DNA of 64,000 nt from Turritopsis dohrnii (lineage: Eukaryota > Cnidaria > Hydrozoa > Anthoathecata > Oceaniidae), in assembly GCA_027922465.2 (NCBI GenBank), contig BQMF02000041.1, forward strand, positions 62,001-126,000. Reading direction: 5' to 3'. This document shows positions 43,381 to 54,414 of this stretch, one piece after another. Below the pieces are notes generated by a model, which did no database searches, was not told the origin of the DNA, and saw only the letters and a list, made by a program, of their open reading frames with translations. The position numbers were made by a program, and so were the translations under genes. Each line of letters begins with the position of its first letter. Position 1 is the stretch's first letter.

Positions 43381-44505
43381 TACAACATTCCATAAACCCT
43401 CATCTTTTTGGCACAACTTTATAAATTGACTGATCTTATTAACTATTCACTTAATTTCTCTTCATAGCTAAAAAAAACATCAAATATGTATAAAAAGGAA
43501 AACATTTTGATTCGTAAAAGGTGGACTCTCACCTCGGCAGCAAAATTAATGTCGTGGTAATGGTTTTTGACATTTTATGTTTTATGAGAGTAATCGTAAG
43601 TACTAAGGCAGATTTAGTTTGATGCCACAAAAAAATTTTATTAGAGCTTTGACAGGAGTGAAAATAGGTTTACTATACTATAAAGGTTGTGAGAAGATGA
43701 ATCAGCTGTTTTCTATGAGGAAATGTCAATAAGGTAGCCAATCATTTTTATAATTTTGTTTGTGTGCTGTTATAAATGCTGTTATAAATAATGTTCTTTT
43801 GTTTGTGTGCTGTTATAAATAAAAATACTTATAAAATTTATTAAGTGCTAATACTGTGTGCGAACTGAAAAAACATCTATATTAAATTTAGTAGAAGAAC
43901 TAAAGCTATTATTAAAACATCTTCATTTCTAACGATAAAATACATTATATATTCTATCAATTAAAAGCTTTTCGGCTTACGCCAAATTTGTTTTATACTG
44001 AAGATGTCGTAAGCCGAAAAGTTTCAAACATGGCAAATAGTTTGAATTATCTTCATTTCTTAACTCGTATTACTCATATTAAATGAAAGATTTCCACTGC
44101 TGAGACATCACCTCACTACAATCCTCACTTCCAATTTAAAACAGTTCATTTATCTTTAAGTTACGAAATTGAAACATGTTTTTATATATAGGATAGGTAA
44201 GTTGATCATAAAGTAAGTCAAAAGCAAAAGGTTTTACTCAATTAATACTTAGTATCGTAATCAACAATTTTCTTGGGAAAAATCATAAAGCTTTTTCATA
44301 TGTCAATTTATCACTTATAAACGTGGATTTTAATACTCAGCGTGCTAAAGCGGCTGGCTAATAAACAGAAAACCGTCGACCGACTGCTTCTGTATTCTGA
44401 ATCCATGTAATGTTTTGAGAACTCGCCTCTGTGATCGTTGTGCAATTTTCAGCGAGTGTTGAGCAGCTTTGGGCTTCTTGAAGGACTGCTTTTCTCGGGA
44501 TATCA
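43381..44505. other. Protease intron 8, one hairpin
   Basis: CTTTTCGGCTTACG at 43968-43981 and its inverse CGTAAGCCGAAAAG at 44011-44024 form a perfect 14-bp stem with a 29-base loop. No gene is seen. Confidence 0.55.
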
Positions 44506-44790
44506 CAGGGGTCTCACTCAACAAAAAAGAAAAAAAAAAGGAAAAAATTTGGATTTTTGCGTAAAAAAGCAAAAAATAGCAAAAAGTAGGCTTTCTTGGT
44601 AAAAACAAGTAAAAAATATCAAACAGTTTAGAACTTAAAATCTGAAGCTTTTTCTCTTACAACTTATTAGTACATTGTTTGTTTATTTACAGAATCGTAA
44701 GTTTTGTTTATATTTTTAAACTAATAACAATTTTATTTTTGGACTGAATAATACAACTAAAAGATTTAAGTTATTTCAGACATAATCCCG

Positions 44791-44931
44791 TCCCACTTTG
44801 TAATCCACCAACCCGTCGCACTTTGTAATCCACCAACCCGTCGCACTTTGTCATCCCTTTTATCACACTTTGTAATACCAAACTTTGTTATACCACACTT
44901 TGTAATACCACACTTTGTAATACCAAGCTTT
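44791..44931 (-). repeat. Iteron array, TCACACTTTGTAATCC, seven copies
   Basis: Seven imperfect copies with core CACTTTGTAAT are spaced 20-28 bp apart (for example at 44791 and 44816). They are reverse complements of the array at 45583-45712. Confidence 0.85.
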
Positions 44932-45582
44932 TCAATTTCAATTTCTAAAGCCTTGATTTTTTCTATAAGCAAAAGTTTCCTGTGAAAATGTTTATACTGA
45001 ATGCGTTGTAAGTAGTGTATGAAAATTCTTGCGTTTGGCTATTTTGGCTTTTCGTTTGAAAGTTTTTTCTCATGTGATGTCAATTAGACAAACGTCAAAT
45101 AATAACCATGACGTCAGTAGAAGACTGCTTAATCATTACAAAGGTTTTTACCTCAAATTTAACATGTCTAAGTACCTAAGGGACAAAATTTCCCAGTAGA
45201 TTCCTGCTCCGTCTGATAGGGATTAGATTTTGTCAACCTCAGAGGTGCTGGAAGGTAGGATTATTTGCCAAGAATTGATTTGACTGTTATTTCCTGTCAG
45301 TGCAAGCAACTGACTAAATGCAAAACCAAACTGGAGAAGAGAACGTGTTGAAAGTGCTAAAAATACCACAGCACCATTAAAGCAAAGAATTCTCACAAAC
45401 TGTGATGGTACCCCGCATCATGTTGAGTGATGATGCAGACGATGAGAGCAGTGGCGAATAATTTGAAGCTTTATGATGATCATAATGGAAATTTATTTGT
45501 TTGTATTCATTTGTATTTATTTATTTTGTATTATTTTATCTATTTGAAGTTTTAATTTTATGCCTTTCCCCTTTTTCTATGG

Positions 45583-45712
45583 GGGATTACAAAGTGCGAC
45601 AAAAAGGATTACAAAGTGTGATAGGTTGGTGGATTACAAAGTGCGATGAGTTGGAATACAAATTGAGACAAAATGAATTACAAAGTGTGACAGAGTAGAT
45701 TACAAAGTGTGA
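45583..45712 (+). repeat. Iteron array, GGATTACAAAGTGTGA, six copies
   Basis: About six copies with core ATTACAAAGTG lie 18-29 bp apart. They mirror the left array around a roughly 650-bp centre. Confidence 0.85.
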
Positions 45713-45971
45713 AGTTACATAAATTTCATATGTTATTAACAATTATTTAACTTTTCATTTGATTCAAGGCTACAATGATAAAGACATGGGTATTCAGAAA
45801 TAGTAACATTGTAAAACGTTTTCCTGATACTGTATATGTAGCAAAAAATTTAAGGAAATTTTAGTGGAAAAAGCAAAAAATACAGCATTTGGTGGCAAAA
45901 TATAGTAAAAAATACAATGAAAAATGGCAAAAAAGAGGCAAAAAGTTGTTTAAATAAGAGTGTGACCCCTG

Positions 45972-46515
45972 TATTTTAAGCATGCCACTTATCAGGCCCC
46001 AAATCAACCAAAAACATTATTTTTACGAAAGTGCTTAAATTCCAAAATGTTCGGACCGAAAAACTATCGAACATTTTTTTTTTTTTTTTTCGTGGGACTC
46101 AATAAGTTTTATTCCATTCGGGGCAACAGCAATGTTTGAACCTACTCTCCAGTCTCAAGCATATAATGCCGCATTTTGTTAAGTTGTAAATGCAAATTCG
46201 TTTTGATGGTGGTTTCCATGGTAATTATTCGGCAAAGTAACGCCTATTCTTTAGTCCATTGTTATGAATGGGCGCACTGATTAAAATTAAAATGCATATT
46301 TTGAGACAATCCATCAAGTAACTACTGCGATGTACTGTTATCTGATGTGAGAATTGCGGTATGCAGTAGTGCATCTATTGTGTACAGTTAAATTCATTCA
46401 TTCACCCTAACAGGTTTATTGTAAAATTCTTGTTTCTTCTAACCTTATCAAGAAGAAAAGATTACCTAAAAACTTAAAGGTTTGTTTTATGCAGTTCTTG
46501 TTTGTTTTTGTTCAG
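45972..46515. other. End of protease intron 8
   Basis: A T-run at 46076-46090 is the only distinct feature. Confidence 0.4.
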
Positions 46516-46700
46516 GTAACACTCCAGATCGTTTGGATCATGCTGTCTTGGCTGTTGGCTATGGAGTGCAAAACGGAGAAGCGTATTGGCTGATTAAAAA
46601 TTCCTGGTCAACACACTGGGGAAATGACGGTTATGTCTTGATGTCTCAAAAAGACAATAATTGTGGTGTGACCACAGATGCAACATTTGTGGAAATGTGA
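46516..46700 (+). CDS. Protease exon 9 (active-site His and Asn, stop)
   Basis: Acceptor TTTGTTCAG. It encodes [20 protein letters not shown] with the catalytic His, [20 protein letters not shown] with the catalytic Asn, and ends TFVEM at TGA (46698-46700). No canonical AATAAA is close by. Confidence 0.93.
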
Positions 46701-48130
46701 GATTATCCAAGAAATATGGTGTATCATATTGCACATGGTCATCTTGGATGTTCGGCCTTATATTTGATATTCCGTTTTTCCTTCGACATGGCTCTACAAA
46801 ATAAGATTTTTGATAGTTCTTTATAGAATAAGTAAATTGCGAGTTATAATTTATAAGGTATAAATATTTTTTTTCTTTTTTTTTTCTTTTTTTTTTTTTT
46901 TTCTTTTTTTTTTAATTTTTTGATTATATGAATTTTCTTTGATCGAGAATATGATTTATTAAAAATACTTCTCTGCCATTCTCATGCTATAAAACATTAG
47001 AAGGTGATATATTAAACTGAAATAGTCGGTATTTATTTCATAATTAACTCTCCTCTGTAGAGATTTGTTCTCTCTATGCGATTATAATCGTTTTCTGTTT
47101 TCCTCAATACACAATGTATATCCATGGTGTAAGCAATATGTATCATTTAGCTTTTCTGAATGGGTTTTAAACTTATTAATTTTCTGACATCGTCGGAGCA
47201 TATCTCACATTTGTATGGAGAAAAAAAACATTACATCAGTATGAAAACATAGAGAAAATAACGATGTAACGGAAAATTATTTCCACTTTTCAAAAAGATA
47301 TTTCAAAATTGGTTGCTGCAGGATTTTTAATCGTAGTAACAACACTTAAAGAACCTAATGAATAATAAATAATGTTGTTTTTTTTCGACTCACAAACCAT
47401 ACAGTTATGAAGAAACAATGGCTACGTAGCTAGAACAGGCAACAACAAGTAAAAGAGTCATGCAACCCAACAACAACGTTTTGGAGAACAGCTTTGTTTA
47501 AACCAATGATATATAAGCGAAGCGCTAGGTGTCTGACTCGGCATTTTGAAGTGAGGCATTGGTAGCCACCTTTAATGGTGGCGCACTTCGTTAACAGGCT
47601 TTCATCTACCGCTGTGCAAAGTTTTAAAAGAAATGAGCCACTTGCTGTAAAGATGGAGCTCAGAAGGTGGAACACTAATAATTTTGCATCACGTACGCGA
47701 CAATATGACAGCTTTTTAATAAATTCACAAAGTGAGGTTTTCATGACTTAGAAATGTTGAATATCAAAAAATGCCCATAACTTTCTCAAAAACCATCATT
47801 GTTCCCTGTAAATTTTAATGTAGTGTAACAATAACCTAATGATTACATCTGTAATCATTGTAAATTTTCCTTACTTCATATGTTTTTGAACGCAGATACA
47901 AGAAATTACGTCTGCGTTACAGTCATTGGGAAACGAAAACGGGAGGTTAGACTTGTGATCCTCACAAATTTCTTCGTCCCCACAAAATGTAGTTGAACAG
48001 CAGCAAGAGTCCTTGATGAACAATTGTTGAAGAGCAACAAACAGCTTTCAACCTGAGATGTGAAGAACTTTAGAGAAAATTTCCTGTTATGTTTAATAGA
48101 AAAGATGCTTAGCATAAACTACGCATTTTT
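46701..48130. other. Region downstream of protease, no gene supported
   Basis: A T/C tract lies at 46867-46913. The ORF at 47430-47744 (minus, 104 residues) has no domain and I do not call it. Confidence 0.4.
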
Positions 48131-48300
48131 TTATTCCCAATATAAGAGACTGAAAATTTCAAATAAGCGCCCATTTCCTCAAGGCAGTTTTCGATTAAGT
48201 GCCCCCTTTTAAAAGGTGGGCGCTTAAAAAGTGTGGAAATAACCTGTGCGCTCATTAGAGGGAGGCTCAATCGGATAATTACGGTATATTCGATCTTTTA
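48130..48300. repeat. MITE-like GCGCTTA repeat ending TTACGGTA
   Basis: AAATAAGCGCCCATTT and GGTGGGCGCTTAAAA oppose each other, and the segment ends AATTACGGTA. A similar composition recurs at 50920-51060. No target duplication is clear. Confidence 0.5.
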
Positions 48301-49032
48301 CTTTTCTTGCTTTATTACCGCCCTTATGCATGACGTCTATAGGGCGATGTGTTTAAAAGTTAAGGATGAATGAAAAGCAGAAGATAAGAAGCCCTTAGGC
48401 GGCCTTAAGCTTTGGGGACACGGGCAACATTTTTCATGCCGCATGTAGTGTCGCCTATGTTGAATTTCTTGCAATAAAAAACTGCGTGTTCTCGCCAGAA
48501 GCCATGTTGCTATGATTACCGAAGCGGACTTGTTTTGACATTTCAGCAGAAATCATTGGTTTGAAGTAATAGTTTTGTATAAAAGCATGTTTCAAATACA
48601 TAAAATACATATAAATTTTCAACTCTAAGATAATACAATTATTTTCCGTGACAAATAGTCGTAAGAGAATAATATGAAAATACTATAAGACCTTTGTTGG
48701 TCTTATCAACGAGAACTGTCTGCTTATTATTTGCTATGTCTGTACAGACTTCAAAATATCAAGTTCATTTTGCTTGATAGTTTACACGTTTTTTTTTTAT
48801 AAGAAAGTCACTTTATGGCCCGAGCCTCGATTTTCTTAAGGTTTTTGACCAAATGAAGCTGAGATTTTCTTAATATTTTCTTTACTTTTTCTGCTCTGAA
48901 TTTCCTTTTGTTAAGACTGTTTTAAATCATAAGCAGTAGAAACATCAATTTTGGAGAAAAAAAATCACTTTTTCCTCCACATAGCAATACGACTTCTTGC
49001 TGAATTCAGGAGGGAAGTTTGAATGACAATCT

Positions 49033-49943
49033 CAGGGACGTAGCAAAGTGTTTTGAGTTGGGGGGGCTGAACATGTTTAGTATCTAAGGAGGCCCCACCA
49101 TGGTTGGGGCCGAGGGACCAAGAAAATTTTTCAATTTTACAACCCCTAGATTGCTTATTTGAGCACTGAAAATCAAGAGTTTTCATACTTAAACCTATGT
49201 TTTTTGAACTTATTTTCACCGGTATTTGGAGCTACTTTCGCTAATTTGACAGGTAAAGGACTAGAAAAATGTTTTATTTTTTGTATGTATTCACTTTGAC
49301 CATAAAATAAAAATTAGCTACAATACATATATTATGTTAGGCTGTGATTCAAACATCGATTTGCATTGTACATTCTCTTGTAGATGTAATTCCAGGGACT
49401 TTACCTAATCTAAATTGTTTAAAATACCGAATTTGTTTCTCCTCCTTTGATTGGCACTCACAAAGTTGTTGCCGATTTCAAGAAAATCCAGATCATTTAG
49501 TCGATCTTTGTGAACGTGCATGATCATTAAATTGTTCATCCGTTCGTTCGTCATCTTATTACGTAAATATGTCTTAACTCGTTTCATGGCAGAAAAGATT
49601 CTTTCGCTCTCGGCATTTGTTGCTGGTGCTACCATGATAAGTTTCATGAGGATAACCACCTGACTGATAAGGTTCCTCTTACTTGAGCTCATTTCCCTTG
49701 CTTGTTTAAACACATTATGCATTGTTAAAGGTTCTTTAAAAACTGATGGCAGTAGCTCCAGTTTCTTTGTTTTATCACATACTTGTTATTACGAAAGGAT
49801 GGGAGTGCTAATGTCATTGCCGTTGGAGATCTTTTGATGAGTTGTGAGTAGAAAAAAGAAATATAAAAAAAAAAATCAACTATGCTTGACAAAAAAGTTG
49901 GGGGGGCTCAAGCCCCCAAGCCCCCCCTAATTCTACGTCCCTG
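49033..49943. mobile_element. hAT transposon, internally deleted, TSD AATCT
   Basis: The left end CAGGGACGTAG and the right end CTACGTCCCTG are inverted copies. AATCT flanks both sides (49028-49032 and 49944-49948). GGGGGGCT/AGCCCCCC repeats lie just inside. Unlike the other 5-bp-duplication elements here, it still encodes a recognisable hAT C-terminus, which ties the whole structural class to hAT. Confidence 0.93.
49405..49722 (-). pseudogene. hAT transposase C-terminal dimerisation region
   Basis: The minus-strand frame encodes LMKLIMVAPATNAESERIFS, then AMKRVKTYLRNKMTNERMNN and LMIMHVHKDRLND. This is the classic hAT C-terminal dimerisation block with its SER(I/S)FS and RNKM...RM motifs, in the style of TTF-type/ZMYM hAT proteins. 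The N-terminal finger and DDE core are missing, consistent with internal deletion of the element. Confidence 0.88.
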
Positions 49944-50221
49944 AATCTTTTTTCCTTCAAAAACATTCCCCCGTTATCTACTAATGCCATAGAAAGTCAG
50001 TACGGAGAAGAGCATATTTGAGGCTGAGGCTCGGCATTTTCTTAAGATTTTCTTGAGGTTTTTGAGCCTCATTTTCGTATAAAAATTTTTCTTATAAAAA
50101 AGAAACGTGTATTTTTATTAGAAATAATTTTCGAGGATTTTCTTAAGTTTTGTTTTAAAGGCAGGGATAGTAATGTTTTCGTAATTCTGCTGTGTTAAAT
50201 GTGTAAATTTGTTCACAAGCA

Positions 50222-50387
50222 TGCACGTAAAATTTTACGTCAGCTCTTACGACTAGGACAATGTTCATTCATTCTCTTCTTAAGGAAAAGTTTTCGTAAA
50301 GTCTTGCGGACGTTCGTAAGCCCTTAAGCGTTTTTCACATGCACGTAAAATTTTACGTAAACTCTTACGACTAGGACAATGTTCCAC
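50222..50387 (+). repeat. Direct repeat containing ACGTAAAATTTTACGT palindrome
   Basis: CATGCACGTAAAATTTTACG followed by CTCTTACGACTAGGACAATG occurs at about 50220 and again at about 50338. The 16-bp palindrome ACGTAAAATTTTACGT is perfect in both. Confidence 0.85.
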
Positions 50388-50414
50388 GTTCATTCAGCAT
50401 CGGAAATTTAGTTT

Positions 50415-50436
50415 GGGGGGGGGGGGGGGGGGGGGG
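50415..50436 (+). repeat. Run of 22 G
   Basis: A second uninterrupted G tract of nearly the same length as that at 35529-35551. Confidence 0.9.
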
Positions 50437-51110
50437 TGTTTTTTCTTAATTTGTTTACTAACAAAAACAGACGCAAAGAAGAAGGAAATGGGAACGACGA
50501 TGGTTTTAATTTATTGATTTATGAAGTTCATGATTCTTTCGATCACACTGTACAACTTTCATAACAGAAATGTTGCTATAATGTTGATTACCACGAGCTG
50601 AAAAAAAGCATGTTTACTACGTGTTTTAATTCGTGATAAAATAGCTGTAATTATAAATTATCTGAAAAATCTGAATTAAGCCACGATTAGCAAATAGCCT
50701 CTATTCCACCCTTATTTTTAAGCGGTTTCAGATTTCAGGAATCCAGGCTAGAACTGTGGACAAAACTCTGGGACGGAAGTACGGACACACGCTAATGAAA
50801 GATCAGCTGCTTTCCGCGCTGACCAAAAATATATCGCATGTTTCCTGTTTTTAAATAGGGAATAACTTTAACTGAAACTAACTTTTCCATTCTTTTAAAA
50901 ATACCCGATAACTTTTCTTATCCTTTTCTAATAAACGCCCCTCTTTGAAAAAATTAGGGGTGGGGTGGGGGCGTAATAGAGAGGGGCGTTTAAAAGAGAG
51001 GAGCGTTTATAGCGAAATTTCAGGATTAGAGGGGGCGTTTAATGGAATAAATACGGTAGTAGAAAGTCTCTGTAAATCGAATTTTCAGGTTTTAGGTTTA
51101 AAAGTTCGAA

Positions 51111-52395
51111 TTAGAGAGAGAAATCGGAATTTTCAAAATAAAAAAATGAATACGAAACAAAAAAATGTTGCTTTGAGGTTTCTTTATTCTTTCCTATAGA
51201 CATAATAGCAAAAGAACTAATTTTTGATGAAAAAGTGTTCAATTGTTGACACTGTTCCTTATTTGAGACATTGTCCGAATCAATTACACGATTTGCCTCG
51301 CTGACGACTTTCCTCAATCTCGCTCCAAACTCGGTAAAGAAGCTGTACTCTTCGAGGATTGAAATGGCATTCATGGTATCTTTGAAATTCGGTTTGCTCA
51401 AACTTTCGGTTGGTTCTTCGTTTTCAGAATCGTCATCTCCATCTTCGTTGCTGTTGTTGTTTTGTCCACTCACTTCAGCAATAATTTCGGTGTCAGATGC
51501 GTCGCCACATACGGTTATATCGAAATCAATATCAACTAATTCGTCTGCGTTCAATTCGATTTCCATGTTGAAGTTTTCTTTTATGTCTCTAAGATCGCTT
51601 TCTAAATTTTCGAGAACATCTTCTTCGACATTCAAATTTGCAAACGGATCATCACCATCGTTTAAAGCTCTCTCCACAGAATCTTCAGAAATACCGGACT
51701 TTTTGAAACATTTCAAGAATGTTCGGTCAGGAATAGAACCCCAAGCCTTGTTAAGCATTGACATCGCTGTTAATATTGAAAATTTAGGGAGCTGTTTTCC
51801 TTTCTCTAAGTTGGTGAGTTGTTTTTACACTGCGAGAGAACGACACTTGGCCTTCAAAGACCTGATGACTACCTGATCCATAGGCTGTGTTACTGAAGTT
51901 GTGTTGGGTGGAAGAAAGATGACCTCAATCCATTTGAGCCAGTTATCTACGATCAAAGCGATCTTCCTCTTTTGAGCACCAAACCTACGCTCGAGTTCCT
52001 TGATCCATTTTTAAATAATTCGGACGACATCCAACTTTTCGGCTGGGCTCTGTAACGGCAAGGAATACTCTTTACTCCTTTGAAACATCTCGGATTCTTC
52101 GATTTTCCAATAACGAACATTGGTAATCTTTCTCCTTTCGCATTCCCCGCTGCCATCCCGGTCAGTCGAACTTTGCTGTGGTTACCACCACTAAATTTTT
52201 ATTTCGTAAAGTGAAAGGTCTTATTAGGAAGGCATTGATAAAACAATCCGAACTCGTCAGCATTAAATATGTTTTCGATTGGATATCTGGAGAGGATTGT
52301 TGGCAGTGTTGTCTCGAGCCAGGGTGCTGTCATTTCTTTTGTGACCGATGTAGATTCACCAGCACTGATCTTGAAAGATATGCCATATCTGTAGA
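51111..52395 (-). pseudogene. pogo/Tigger-type transposase, degraded
   Basis: Read on the minus strand from about 52395: SFKISAGESTSV, LPTILSRYPIENIFNADEFG (first catalytic Asp), a stop after FHFTK, KFSGGNHSKVRLTGMAAGNA, RLPMFVIGKSKNPRCFKGVK, then KRKIALIVDN (second catalytic Asp) joined directly to WLKWIEVIFLPPNTTSVTQP. The CPAHP-like segment that normally follows VDN is deleted. A final frame from 51764 encodes MSMLNKAWGSIPDRTFLKCF and an acidic C-terminus. The order matches JRK/Tigger DDE transposases; the N-terminal CENP-B-like DNA-binding domain is missing. Stops, frameshifts and the catalytic deletion make it dead. Confidence 0.85.
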
Positions 52396-52659
52396 AAAAG
52401 AAAAAATATATAGTGGAACCTATGCCTAATCAATGTGCATATTGTTATATATTTCCCCGTAGGGCGAAATATATGTTAAAATCGGCATTTTCCTTCTCCT
52501 TCTTCTTCTCCTTCTTCTCTGTTCACTTTTATAGCCGCGGTATTGAATTTTCGCCTAGCCAAACTAGATAAGAATAGAGGCTAGTCTACAGCACGCCATT
52601 TTTTTCAGTCAGTGCAGTGGAAGATTTTTGCTTTTTTTCTGGTAGCTTTTAAAATGATT

Positions 52660-54270
52660 CAATAGATGAAACGTTAAATGATGTTAAATGATGGAAATGA
52701 ATCGTTTTAGTTCAGTGTTGTCTTAAAAAGCTTTGTAAAAACTTTGAATGAAATGAACGCGTAAAAACCAGAAAGAATTGAAATATCAATGGTCAATACA
52801 ATAATGTTTTGTTTTTGTTGATAACAATGTTATGATGATTGGTAATTAATTTGCTTCCAACAGCAAACCATTGAAGCTGTGGTTTCAGTGCAAAGGTGAA
52901 AATTCATTATCAATAGCCAGGCTGAAGATTTATTTTTATTTTACATCCTGATATATAATGTAGCCCAACTGAACTGAAATCACGATGTACCAGCCATAAA
53001 GGAAACCCATTTCATGTGGAGAACAACCAGTTCAATCAGTTTGATAATTCAAAAAGTACATACAAAAACAGCAAGTAAAAACGTGATGTCGTATATGCAA
53101 TAAGAAGTTCAGAAAACCAATTACGTATAATATTTTAAAACACACAGGATTGAGACACATAATAACTTGAAAGAATCTGGTCGAGTGTGCTTCCCTGGAT
53201 AGTCATTTAATCCTACAACAGAAACATAGTTTACTATGGATGAATTCCATGGTCACGTATACTGTTTTGATACATACTGTATATATGTCATATTTTATTT
53301 TGCAAAATTTATATACTGTCAATTTTCCTGTACGAACAACGAGCGTAAATCAAAGCACAATACAAATGACAGTCTGTTACTTAAATCAAGCCGGAACACG
53401 AACTTCTACTTTCAGCTATGTGGTGATTTGGTTATGAATATGTATTTTCACTACCAAAGTTTTTTTTCCATTTGGGATTTATATATGAAGGTCGTTTTTA
53501 CCACAAACAATGAGTGTGAACATATTTTTTTGAACATAGATGTTTATTCTGGATACTTGAATTTAGTTTTATAAATTGTCACTTTAAGCCCATCTTTTTT
53601 TTTGAAAATAACTATTCTGTCCTAATTTGAAATGTTACACGTAACATTTGTTAGTAGAGATTTTGATTGCTTTCGATAGTTATTTGCTTATATGTCTACC
53701 CGAAAGTATACTGTGGTATCAAAACTAGGTTTAACAATTTTCATTTCTTCTTTTGTACAGAAAACCTGTATACAAATTTGATTGTATAATGTTGTAAGAT
53801 AATTTTATCCAAGTTACAAAAAGCAAGTGTTCTCTCAAATTACATTGTTTACTGTGATTTTGTGGTATAAAGGATAGCTTCTGCAACAATAAAGATCATA
53901 CATATTATGTTATGATGAAATTGTCTTACACATTGATGGGGTTGTTGATATGCAGTTGTTTAAGGGGAAATATTAGTCGCATTTTAGCTACGTGTCCATA
54001 GTAACTTCTCAGTCACTTTTGAACTCCTCAGCAAAAAATTTTAAGAGAAACCTTATCATTTGGCCGTGAACAACTTCATATCATAATAAGTTCAAAGTAA
54101 GTTTTTTTGTGGTATTAAATTCAATCTGAGTATCAGGTTGATGGTATTTATACTGTAATTATTTAATGATTTAATCATTTTTCTCATGGTTATCAATGTA
54201 CACACAATAATTGATAAAATGCTTGCAATTTTGGGGAAATATATAGTCGCATTTTTGCGAATCTTGTTAT
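52660..54270 (+). repeat. 1.6-kb direct repeat, copy 1
   Basis: Starting AATGATTCAATA near 52653, this segment is collinear with 59642-62090. Shared blocks include CAAATTACATTG-type AT sequence, GGTCGAGTGTGCTTCCCTGG, ATAGTCATTTA, TCCAAGTTA and the end block TTTGGGGAAATATATA. It is free of the 908-bp insertion seen in copy 2. Diverged by roughly 15 percent by eye. No conserved ORF. Confidence 0.8.
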
Positions 54271-54414
54271 TTTTTCATATGCAATGTTTACGATTACGCA
54301 TTCTAAAAAAATCATGGCCTCAGTAACAACGTCGATCAATGACGTTTAAGTCTTGAATCAATACCGATCATTTTAAACAAGACATATTAAATTGAAGCTT
54401 TTGTAATAGGCCAT
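54271..54414. other. Spacer between direct repeat and HIRAN-like ORF
   Basis: No feature recognised. Confidence 0.3.

Larger units (their letters stand above)
44506..45971. mobile_element. hAT-like element with opposed iteron arrays
   Basis: The left end, CAGGGGTCTCACTC, pairs with GAGTGTGACCCCTG at the right. Both ends continue into A-rich sequence with repeated GCAAAAAA motifs. No exact target duplication remains (TATCA versus TATTT). Inside, 44791-44931 and 45583-45712 carry the same 16-bp unit in opposite orientation. No transposase was found. It lies in protease intron 8. Confidence 0.72.
30240..46700 (+). other. Complete nine-exon cysteine protease gene (26-29-p/CFAD-like, papain family C1)
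   Basis: Nine exons join in consistent phase to 1650 bases, giving 549 residues, about the length of insect 26/29-kDa proteases and related invertebrate CFAD-like proteins. The order is: signal peptide (1-20), N-terminal extension of the 26-29-p type (PKWPTRYYVEGFLSLPYAEL ... LLGSHYDEY), inhibitor_I29 propeptide (HIFKHNLRYIN ... YKLKVNHLADH), then the papain domain. Catalytic residues are visible: Gln in VKDQAVCGSCWSF with the active Cys, His in [11 protein letters not shown], and Asn in [12 protein letters not shown]. The fold cysteines in MDCSWGF and NGCDGG are present. The product is predicted to be secreted or lysosomal and activated by propeptide removal. Intron 1 (9.4 kb) and intron 8 (3.9 kb) are full of repeats. 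No nonsense changes were seen, so the gene is probably functional. Confidence 0.93.
48783..50115. repeat. Weak inverted ends around a hAT element, with TTTTCTTAAG motifs
   Basis: ACACGTTTTTTTTTTATAAG at the left pairs with TTATAAAAAAGAAACGTGT at the right. ATTTTCTTAAG-like motifs occur near 48831, 48862, 50037, 50047 and 50140. It may be an outer element into which the hAT copy 49033-49943 inserted, but its edges are not proved. Confidence 0.45.
50116..51110. other. Repeat-rich intergenic region
   Basis: It includes a direct repeat (50222-50273 and 50336-50387), a run of 22 G (50415-50436) and a foldback segment with AATAAACGCCCCTCTT and AGAGGAGCGTTTA (50930-51010) that ends in a TACGGTAG-like sequence. 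No gene is seen. Confidence 0.5.

Noticed and set aside
44791..45712. CRISPR-like repeat arrays
   Set aside because: The units are short, imperfect, spaced by similar AT-rich sequence and arranged as inverted sets inside a terminal-repeat element in a eukaryotic genome.
47430..47744. 104-residue ORF downstream of the protease
   Set aside because: No recognisable domain, no splice context and no homologue within the window; insufficient support.
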